Shown here one piece after another: positions 27,501-39,500 of a stretch of DNA of 64,000 nucleotides; position 1 is the first letter of the stretch, and each line of letters begins with the position of its first letter. Location of the stretch: contig CAIIXF020000011.1 in assembly GCA_903813345.2 (NCBI GenBank), forward strand, positions 4,550,571 to 4,614,570, written 5' to 3'. Both the position numbers and the translations under genes were made by a program. The stretch is from Owenia fusiformis. Lineage: Eukaryota > Annelida > Polychaeta > Sabellida > Oweniidae. The notes beneath the pieces were generated by a model. The model saw only the letters and a list, made by a program, of their open reading frames with translations. It ran no database searches and was not told where the DNA came from.

Positions 27501-30500
27501 AATGATCCCAAAACAAACAAGGGGATTTATGAAAAGTATGTAAAGGACGATTCTCGGTTTGGAGAACGAAGTTCATCAATCTAAATGAGCATTATCCCTG
27601 CTTCGGACAAATTTGATTTTTTTACATAATATAGATTTGAATGTCTTCTTTTGAATAGTCATAATTTAATCTGGGTAATATTTCTAGATTTTTCGCAAAA
27701 AAATATTAGCGCAGTACACTGATGAACTTCTTTCCCAAAATCGAGACTTATATTTTATTGAATCGGTCTATTTGAGCATTATCCCTGCTTCAGACCAATT
27801 TGTTATTTTTACATCTTGTAGATTTAAATGTCCTCTTTTGAATATTCATAGTTTAATTTGGGTAATATTTCTATATTTTTCATGAAAAACTTTTTAGCCC
27901 AGGAGGCTGTTCTCCAAACCGAGAATCGTCCTTTCTGCAATTTTCATTGATGAATTTTGTTGATTTTTCTCAGAGAGAGACTGCCATTTCCTTATTTTGT
28001 CACAGGGGCTAAATCAATCATGGTACTATAAAACCATGGTCAGGGTTCTCACCAGAATTTTTTTTAGACTTTTTCAGATTTCTAGACCGGATTTTGAATT
28101 ACAAGCATTACATACTGCGCATGGAAAGATTTGTCGGTAGAAATTTTGTTAGTAATTTGCTACTTACCAACTTTGAAGAGGTCAAACAGTGCATCAAAGG
28201 CTGGGTCAGTCTGTGTCATTGTAACAATATCTTTTATGGCGGTTTCATCCATTGTATTCTCCTGGAATAAAAAATAAAAATAACAGCATGCCCAAAACCT
28301 AATCAGATCAGATTCATGCCAGCCAATCCAGGTGTCAAGACACCCTGGCACAAAAAAGACAATATAGCGCTTTGAAAAGTGTGATTATTACTATCTTTAA
28401 ACTTGAATCCTTTTGGAAAATCATCTGAATCACTGGACCCCCAGAGTTTTATTATGGACAGAGTGGCGATAAATTGAATCACCAAATTGAAATGGGCAGA
28501 AAGTTAATTAGATTAAGTACAATTCTTCCTCCTGGTCAGAGCAGTGATTAAAAACTTACTTCCAAAAACACCGTACTGATTACTGAGTTTATTATGTGTG
28601 GAGAGAATGAACTGATATAACATAGCCAATCTGCAACAGTACCGTACAGTACCGTGAACACTGTACAACACTAAACTGCAACGGTACCGTACTCTTAATG
28701 TACCATACGGTACTGTGATTTAAGATTGCGGATTGGGGGTGAAAGAAATGAAAAGTCATAAACAAAATGTGACCACCTGGAAAAAGTGTAATAATTGTTT
28801 CAGAAGCAGACACTGAACTCGGGTCACAAAACAAATGAAGGCTTTAATAATATGTCACCACCGTCCCGAATAATTAAAACCGCCACTTTAAATTCAACTC
28901 ACCTCAATTCCTAAAATAGCCTCAAGGGATCGCTCATGGGGAACTGGGCCTGGCTCAAGGTCACTCACTGGAGCAGTCAACGTCGCTTGTCCACTCCTAA
29001 CACGTTTTTTAACAGCTGGTGAGCTTACTTTTTTCTGCACTCCAGTTTTTTGAGCTTTGGGGGGTACATGAATGGCACTGCTAGCTTTGTTGATGTTTTC
29101 AGCAAGTTTGTTGTGAATGTCGGGATTGTTTAGAAGATCTTGAATAATATTCTGCAAAAGAAAAAGAAAATCTATATTCTAAAAAGTTGAGTTCACCATT
29201 TAGTAGTTTAGTAGTAGTTTAACTGTTAGTATAATGTAAAACAATCAAAATTCCACAGAGTCATATTTATAATGATAATGAAGTATCCCCATTTTGAGGA
29301 ATTTAGTGACTGTGTTCATGTTAGGATTTAAAATCACAAAATCCACAAAATTTACTTTTAAAATAATAAATTCACTAGTTATATTCAAAAAGACACATAA
29401 TTGAGAAATTTCAATGTTTTATCAAAAATAGCAGTGTGACAAACAATTGAGTAGCTCTTTTCCTGGAATTTCAATGAAAAGATTTATGAGGGCCTCACCC
29501 AACTGACAGCCCATCCACCCCGACAGCTAAAGATATAGGCATACCTTTTAGTATGAGGCAATGATCACATAACACTTTGAAAATGAAAAGTGTGATAAAC
29601 AGATAATGAAGGTTATCAAGTGTATTAAACAACAACTATAATTAAAATAAATAATAAGAAGTTAATAATTAAACCAATAAAAATGTAACAAAAACATTGT
29701 TCACTCATAGTTAATAAGTCATGAGGTCATAATACATTTATAAATATCTGACTGTACATCAGGTGATGTTAAATATCAAAATGGCGACAGCAATGGAGGA
29801 ACATGTTAAAGAGACACTGCAATGTAAGGTGTGTTATGAGACATTAACAGACCCTAGAACACTACCTTGTTTGCACACATACTGTCTTAACTGTCTACAT
29901 AAACTTGAGAAGAAAAGACAAGGGCAGAGACTAAGTCTAACCTGCCCAGAATGCCGACAAATTCACATTATTCCTAAAGGGGGAATAGCTCAATATAAGG
30001 TCAACTATACATCGAGTACTTTAGTTTGTTTGTTCCAAACCATGGATATTGATGACGAACCACAGTGTACAATATGTATTGAGAAACACCAGAAGGATAT
30101 TGCTGCTGTGGCTAAATGTGTCCAATGCAACAAACAATTATGTAAACAATGCCATCATTATCATGATATATTTTCACAAGGCCATACCGTACTTGATCTG
30201 ACGGGGGATGCAACTCAAAATATGGAGAGTGCGTTAGGTGCTGTTCATCAGCGTATAATATTTTGTGATATACATAAGGCTTCTCCAATGGAAATATACT
30301 GTAAAGAAGATGATTGTGTTGTTTGCGCTACTTGTTATGCAATTAATCACTCTAACCATGAGTGCCTAGACATCCATCAAGCTGCAGAGAGCAATGTCAA
30401 ATATATTGATGAACTTCTCAAGAAAGGTGAAATGTTGATAAATCACTGTGAAAACAGAATACAAAACGTACATGCCAAAAACGATATGAGGAAAAAAGAA

Positions 30501-33500
30501 ACAGACTATGCTGCCCAATTACTGAACAATGATGCAAATGTAGCTATCCAAGCGATTCGAGATAATTACAAAAAGAACATTGACTTACTGGCTCAGATAA
30601 AAGCCAAAAATGCCTTGAATGTAGATGTATGTGTAAAACATCACCGAATGCAAAAGGCAAGCACAGAGAGCACAATGAGCCAGTTAAGCCTTTTGAAACA
30701 ACATGGACATGCAATACAACTGGCTGGCATGGCTAAAGACTTAGATGATAAGTTGCAAGAATGGTCTGATCCTCTAAAGGTCTTTCCAGCCATAACATTC
30801 AAAATGCACAGAGGAAATGTGTCTGATGATGGAATTGATTTTGGTAGAGTAGAAATTAAGGTGAGAGACAAAGAACAGAAAGAAAAGCAAGTTCAACTTA
30901 AAACAATTAAAACAACAACACCCATGGTACTAAGCAGATTTGCAATGGTTATTTGTGGTCTAACTGTTGAAGGTTTAGCTGTGACCAAAAATGGTAATCT
31001 TGTTGCTCATGGTAATGAAACTCAAGCCAGCTTGTATAACAAAGACCTTATACATGTGGGAACATTTGGTAGTGATAGTAACACCAATGTTACAACAAAA
31101 GGAGAGGAAATTTTTTTAACTGGCGAATCTGATAAAGTCTACATTTACAATCTGGAAGGTCGATACAAAAGGGATTTAAATTTACCAACAATACAAAAGT
31201 GCGGAGCTATAGCTGTCAACTCAAATGGTAACCTTTTCATTTGTGACACTGGCACAAACAATTTCTTTTATGTCAACAGAATAACTGGAGAGATCATGAC
31301 TCATATAGAGTTCAGGATGTTATCATTCAACATCAAGATAGCTATCAACAGCAAAGATGAAGTTATTGTGTCTGACTTCAATAAATGCTGTGTGATAGGC
31401 ATTTCTTCAGATTTGGAAAGTGTACTGTTTGAATATGGCACCAAGGGTTATGCAAATAATCAGCTTGACGGTCCCTGTGGACTATGTACTGACAGAGCAG
31501 ACAATATCATAGTGGCTGATACCAAAAACAGTAGGGTTCACCTTCTAAACCAGGAAGGCAAATTAATCAGGTACATCCTGACAAGAAAAGATGGATTAAA
31601 GAATCCTGTGGCTGTGACTGTTGATAATGAAGGACATGTACTTGTAGGTGATTATAAAGGCTTTATCTGGATTGTTAAATATGCACAGTAACTTTTGTGT
31701 GTAGTAAATGGTTTATTCTGTAATATGTTAATCCTTTCTTATCATTATTTGAATTATCATGAAGAAACATAAAAATCAAAGCTTGTCAGAAAAATATATC
31801 AAAAGTTTAGCCTATATTATTAAGAAATTATCTCCTTTGATCTTGTAAGATTGATAGTTCATCACGATCATAGAAGGTATGAGAAATGTAGACTTTTGCT
31901 TAAAAGATTAATTGAGTAATTAATGACAGAGGAGAGCTCCTTTTCCCTCAGGCATCAGCATATTAAATATCAAAGATTATGTGTTTTTTTATGAAAAATG
32001 GCAGCCATTTTAAAATTCAGTGGCCATTTTGTAATTCAGCAGCCATCTTGAAAAGCCCTTCTCAAAGCATCTTTTGTCCCTAAGCATCAGCATAGAAAAT
32101 CTGAAAGTCGTTAACTGGTTATCAGTGATTACATTTTTTACGAAAACTGAGTTGAATTGAGTGGTCATATTGAGAATTCCTTCTTGAGCAGAAGTCCTAC
32201 ACCCATAAGGCGTTAGCATATAAAATGAAATCAAATCCGTCAACAGATATTTGAGTTATCGCCTGGACACACAAACGGACGAACGAATGGACGGAGTAAA
32301 CGAGTAGACAAGATCTAACAGACAAGATTTTAAGACTATTATGAATCATCCCTGAAAATTTGAATTTGATATATCAAAGTATTATCGCTTGCTGACTTTT
32401 CTTAAGATACTCAAAATGGCTGCCATGACTGAACCAGCATGTCAAAAACCTCACCAGATGTAAAAAAGAAGTGAGTACAGAAGATATTAGAGTTTTAAAA
32501 GCATTTGTGAAGCTGTTTTTCTTAAAGTAACAGACAAGAATTTTGGCATTTGACTAAAAAATGGCAGACAGGAAATAGGTATCAAGTTGAAATATTTCTA
32601 CTGCATCTGTATGCTGAAAATATGAAGGTGATATCTGGATAATTTTGGAGAAAACTGTGGGATGTCCATATGTATGTAAGGGCAGATAGACATACAACCA
32701 CACATGCCTAGGCCTTTCAATATGGAGACATAAAAAGTCAAAATCTACTGAGCTTACAGGCATATCAATGAGATCTTCAACAGGTGGTCGACTTGTCTTT
32801 TCACTAGTTGTCTCTGGTCGCCCTGTAGGGGGTCTTAGCTCATCAAGGGTTGCTGTTGGAAAACTACGTCTTTTAGGAGCATGACTGGAATGATAAAAAC
32901 AAAAAAATATTTCATGAATTATTTTACAAAAAATGTACAAAAGTGCCCCAATCAATCGATTTTGGTACAAAGCTTCCTATGCTCAAATTACCAAGGCTTC
33001 AGCTTTATTCAACATCATGTAATGTGAAAATTTTCAAGGGTATGCACTAATAGACATACAATTATAAACGAGCTTAACCAATGAACTTAAAATGTTACCT
33101 CTTTCTTTTAGGAGTCCTCCGCAATGTTGAGAGCCTGTCCTTATTTGGAGTGTTCAATTCTGACGTGAATGCTGTGGAGCAACTGTCTGCCGGGCTCATC
33201 TCGCCGAACATAGCTAAAAATGAAAATAAAAAAAATCATTACAAAGCATTATCATGACTTGTCACCACCTGATTACAAACATAGCTAAAAATAAAAAATC
33301 ATTACAAAGCATTATCATGGCTTGTCACCACCTGATTACAAACATAGCTAAAAATCATTACAAAGCATTATCATGACTTGTCACCACCTGATTACTAACA
33401 TAGCTAAAAATAAAAATCATTACAAAGCATTATCATGACTTGTCACCACCTGATTACAAAAATGTAACACTATTATTCAGTTTATTCTTTATTTCGACCA

Positions 33501-36500
33501 ATTCCTGTGTGTATAAATAAACAGTTACATGTGATATAAAATTAGTACATTATAAAATACAATATTTTAGTTTAGTCCATTTATAACTAGACATGTAAAT
33601 TGAACAAGTTCAATTTAAGACTCCAGATTTCAATTTTTTTTAAGCTGAGTCATCCAAATACTTGTAAGCTGAGTCATTCAGCTTAAGCTGAGTCAGCCAG
33701 AATATGGACATTTAGACAACTCTTAGGTATGTTATCTTGGACTCCATTGACTTAACATGGGGATATCATCATATCAACTTTCCAACACTTCAAACCGCTA
33801 TAACTATCTAACCAGAAGTTGGATCGAGATTTAGTTTAAAGATTCGGATTCCTGAGAAAATTCTACCCTTAATTCATAACTCATACGTTAAATTTGGAGA
33901 ACTTTTTATTTTGACCCACTTTTCGGACACCATATCTCAAAATTCTACACTTATTTCATAACTCACATGTTGAATTTGGAGAACTTGCTGTTCTGACCTA
34001 CTTTTCGGACGCCATATCTCAAAATCGGTAAGAGTAATCAAAAAACCATTTGTCATACGGAATTAGCGTTTTTTCAAAGGAACATGATGAAAAAAACCTG
34101 GAGCGAAAATACTGAATGACGACTGAGAAAACTGGCAAAATAGTGAAAACACACGATTGTGACCTAGTTCTTGACCTTTGACCTAGATAAAAATTTGACC
34201 TAATTTCCCAGAAAGCCGGATCCAGTCCTTAGTTAACCATGTAAGTTGGATTAAGTAAGCTGTTATAGTTGACGAGAAATTTGGTGAGGAGGAATAATAA
34301 TAATAATAAAGAAAACAGGCAAAAACAATAGACTCCAGATTTTCAATCTGGAGTCTAATAATTTTCAAAAATTCACTTGTATAATGTATGTATGACATGT
34401 ATATATATATGTATGACATATATAACAGTTGTTGGTAAATAGTACCCTTAATTTATACATATTTGGTCTATTTTAAGTATGGTTTTAAAACTTCTCCCTT
34501 TGTTCACAAAACAATATACATTCAAAAATAAAATGAAACGACTTCTTCTAATTTGTTACAATGGTTGCATATTCTTAGATTAATCTTCCCATTTCTATGG
34601 GTAAATTATGATTTCAAATCCTAAATTTTGTTATGAACAGACATATGCTCAATGAACGGTTGAGATAAGTATGTTACAGACGTGACAGAGACCACCAATA
34701 CTGAATGCCAAACTTCACTAGTAGAAATAAGTGGCTATAACAAAATGACATATTGATTCTTGACAGATATTTGAACTTCTATTTAGTGACTTTTGGAGTC
34801 AAAGACCTTATTTGTGGCAATGACACTTATAAAGTCTTATGGCCGATCAAAAAAAGTTTTAACACTTGAGGAGTTAAGGTTACTTCACATCCAAACTGAC
34901 CTGTAGCAGAATATACTGAAGAGGTTGGTTTCTTTGGTGGGGTCTGCTCTTGTTGTTTTCTGATTTGTTCCATACTCTCCCTCCTTTCTATAAGCTCCTC
35001 CCTCCTCTCAATTGGCTCCTCCCTCCTGTCAATTAATCCTCCTTTGCTGATGTCAATCAGCTCTTTGACAGTTTTGGTGCCATCCCTTGAAATTGCACCT
35101 AAAAATACAAGTCAAGATGAAGCCTAAGCCTTTCATCAAGTACACCATGTTGCTATAGTTACATTTTATATGCCATACGTTGCTAGGGTAACATTTAATA
35201 TGGCACAGCAAGGCCTAAGGGCATTACGGTCAATTTCTCCTAAACTACATGTAGCTAATTTTGTGATTAACAAATCAGTTGCTCTTTTCTCAAGTAAATA
35301 TCTCTGCTTTATTTTCCACTCAACCAGTGTGAAAATTTTGAGACAAACAGTCATGAAAAATTATTTTTGAGACAAATACCAAAGAAATAGATTAATTCAT
35401 TCGAAGATTAAAAAAAAACTTTCAAAATGAAGTTGCAAGTTAATAATTGTTGTCTTTCAATAAAATTAATTACTGATCAATTACATGCAAGTCTTTAAAT
35501 ATTAAAATGTTAATATCATAAGGACCATTACTATAGTGAGAGACTAAATGGAAATTGGACTACAACACCAAAGGGGACCATAATTCTGTAAAAATATTTC
35601 ACCTGTTCTTAGCTGAGTATTGCTAGAATTGTTGCTTTGTGTGTTATTCCGACTGCCCACTGAATTCGACATCCCCGTGTTTAATTGACTGTTCGTCTTC
35701 ACATTCTCTCGACTCACTCCAGAATTTTCACTGTTTTGTTCCACTCCTGGTAGACTCTCACTAGACCCTGATATTACATTAGGAAATTCCTTCCGATAAC
35801 CTGGTTTATTTGGCGACGTTAATTTCCTTCGAACACGTTGTCTTGTAGCACGTTTTAAAGGTGAGCTAGTTGCTTCGGGACGATTAGGAGATTTAAATGG
35901 AGATTCTATAATCCGTAAACTTTGACACGGAGATCCAATCGATGCTTGATCATCAAACTGAATATCATTTTCACTGGTATTTGCATTTCCAAAGGTATCT
36001 GAATTTTCATTGGTATTTGCTATATTTTCATTTGTATTTGCTATATTTCCATTGGTATTTGCTATTTTCATTGAGTTCGATGTTATAGTATGTGAGGGTG
36101 GTTTATTAAAACCCTGTAAGGACTGTGACACTTGGAGACACATGTTTAAGTGTCTAGTTCGTGAACTCTGCTTATTTTGTCCTCTTCTGTTTGAAACTGC
36201 TGTTGTAATATCAGGCATTGAAAGAAGCACATTGGACGACACAGGATTTAGAGGCCTCTGAAAATAGAAAAATAGTTCACCATTAGGACTGATTCAAATA
36301 CAAGAAAAAGCAATGTTATTTGCAAGTGAAAACAATTATAAGTGGCAAGTTGCAATCATTCAAATTTCTTGCTGTTTTGACATACAATAGGAGCTATTTA
36401 ACTTTTAAATGACAACATTAAGTTTGACTCATGAACTGGTTCAAAATAAATGCAAAATAAACATAATTTGACATTTGAGCTATTTTACTTTTAAATGACA

Positions 36501-39500
36501 ACATTTAATTTGACTCATGAACTATGTCAAAATTAGGTGCAAAATAAAACATACACCAAATCTCCTCACAAAACAATTATTATATTATACAAATGAGAAG
36601 CCAAGACTGCTTTGAATGCTAAGTGCTACAAACCTGAACTGTGGGTGCAACTTGTGACGTACATATTGGACGAGATACTGCTGTGTCAATACGAGTAGGT
36701 CGACCCTGTCGAACACTGCTTTGTGTGAAGCTCGTTCCAGTCCCAGATTGTAGCAATGAAGAATCTGGTGTCTCTGAATGTAACACATACTGTGTCTGTG
36801 AATTAACATTCACTGTCCCTAACTGTAACGTATTTGTATGCGGAGATACATTTGTTGTCCCTGCTTGTAACGCATTTGTTACATTTGTTGTCCCCGATTG
36901 TAACAGGTTGATAACATTGTTATATTTATTACTTCCAGATTGAGATGCACTACCTGAAAAAAAAAAATTTTAGTCTCATGAAAAATATAAATATATTAAT
37001 GGATGTTAGTCGATGATCTTAATACAAATAACGATGTGATTAAAAAATCTCCCTCTTTATGAATTGAAAAGGAAAATTTGAATTCACATTTTTGAATTAT
37101 TTTTTGTGAGAGATAGGGAGTTTGCAATTTTATAGAAAAGTGATAAAAACTGCCTATTCAACTTCCGTGGTACTTCGAAATTACAGTATTATTTTTGAAT
37201 TATTATTTTTGTGAGAGATTGGGGAGTTTGCGATTTTATAAAAAAGTGATAAAAAGTAATAAAAAGTGATGAAAACTGCATATTCACCTGAGGCTTTCCT
37301 GAGACAGTAATTGTTTAATTTTGTCACAAGAGATTCACCATCAATTGTGGTAGGATATTCCCTGCCTATCTTTAATAAAAGAGCATACTCCTGTATGTCT
37401 GCAGACTCCTCCAGAAAGACATTGTAAGTTCTATGACAGTTGACTTCTTTTAAATAGCCTGGAAATATGTTAAGAATAACTTCAAGTTAAAAATAAGCAT
37501 TAGGCATTAAGGTGTCAAATACTGTAGATACAATTATTTTGATGCTACTTTAAATTTGAAGAATTTGCTCAATTTCAAATATTGACTGAAGTTTAATTTT
37601 TGTCTATGTTTATGTCATAAAGACAGGTATTATTTACTAAGATGTTTTCTGTATTTCTTTTGGAATAATGACATATGTAGAATTTTGATGACATGTTGAC
37701 AGGAAAAGGGGGCCCAGAAGTTTAATTTCTGAACTGCATCGGACAAAAATTCCAAACTGAAATTAGACTGATTTTAATTTGGCGGATTCCGTCAAATTAA
37801 AATGGGAGCCAAATTAAGTCTATCTACAGTAATACATGTGCACATCCGACAGTTGTCTCAGTTTAATAATAATATGTTTGCATCCTACTTTGTGCCATAT
37901 TACATCTGTCTTTTTTTAAAAACAACAACATCCAATGCTACACATAGCAGCATCAGCATACTTGATGCTGCATCAGGTAAGTGACTGGTTTAGGGTGAAC
38001 TGAATCATTCCAAAGGCTTCGTTAAGTTATACCATTATCAAATTTGATTAAATTAACCAATCCACTACAGAAAATTTGCGCTCTTTGAAAAGTAATGTTA
38101 GGGTTGGGGCCGATGGATATTTTTCAAGGCATTACACACACATGTTACATCCTAGTTTTCTGCATGAGAAAAGTGCAAATTCTGCCCAGAAATTCTGCAT
38201 GAAAAAGTCGAAATCCGCGATAAATTCTGCAAGCAACGATTTCATTTGATCTATCATGAAATTGCAGGGAATTCAAATTTTGTGTCATATGAGAATCTCT
38301 AAGTGCAAAAGCCGGTTTAGCCGGAAGCTGGAGAATTTTAAACGGATTTCACATTTTCCCTCCATGTCCTCATAAAACCAGTTTCTGGTGACAATGAAAT
38401 GATGGTCTAAGGTGTCAAGGTGAGTGACAAATATAAGATGAGGTGGTTGACTGGAAAAATCAAGTTTTCCGCGAAATTCCGTATAAAAATTCAAATTCTG
38501 CAAAAAAATTGAAAACCCAAATTCTGCAGTTTTTCAGCGGCGATGTGGAATCACAGAATTCTAGTATCTGTGATTAAGAGAGAAAGTGTACATGGCACAT
38601 CTGTATGCAATTTAGTGTCCTATATTCATTGAGTAGCAATTCATATATGTGCATGATAAGCATAGTAAAGACACAGGTATAGAAACCCTTTTCGAAAAAA
38701 ACTTATTCCTGCCTGTATAATAAAGCATCAAATACAAGAAGCCATGTTGAACTTCAACTTCTTTCTGGGGCTATTTTGACCATGAAGTATTTCAACGTTG
38801 GCTTATATTTTCATGCAGTATGCCATGTTTGTTTTTTGAAAATAAATCAAAATTTCCAATGGGCGAGATCTTAATCCAAGATGGTCAGCAAAGAAAATGT
38901 GAACTATTGTGGCAGCACTTTAAACCATGTCAGGCAGTTGAAATTGTGGGGTAATTTGCCTTCCACAAATAGTATTTGCCTTTCACTAATAGATGGATTT
39001 GGGCTCTCTTATAGAATAGGCATCCACAAAGGCATGGATAGAATTAAAGTTGATGACTCATCATATTAAAACAAAATTAAAACAAACTGCTCCAAGAAAA
39101 AATGGTAATATTCGAAAACTGGATGTAAATGTCGTTAACGTCTGGCATTAGTTACTGGCTGTAAATTCTAAGTTAGCGATCCAGAAGATGTGAACTAATA
39201 CATTGATCACTTCATGTGTGTTTTGGAATTTTTGGTGAGGTAATAAGAACAAAACTTGTAATTCAAATTGTGATGTGGAAAAATTTTGAACACTTGATTT
39301 CAAATTTTATGATTACGACATGACCCGTATACATGACTCACATCCGGCAGAGTAAAAAACATGCAGAGCTTTATCTTGGGACAAGGGCCACAATATAATC
39401 CTATATATCCCTAGGGTTTCTAACCACTCCCCAAAAGATGGAGAGTAGAAGGACCCCTTTTCATTGCCACATAAAATATTATTTTGGCATAGAATTCATT

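Noticed and set aside
38881-39069. Short plus-strand frame in NPAT intron 1
   Set aside because: 62 codons, no splice context, no recognisable motif.
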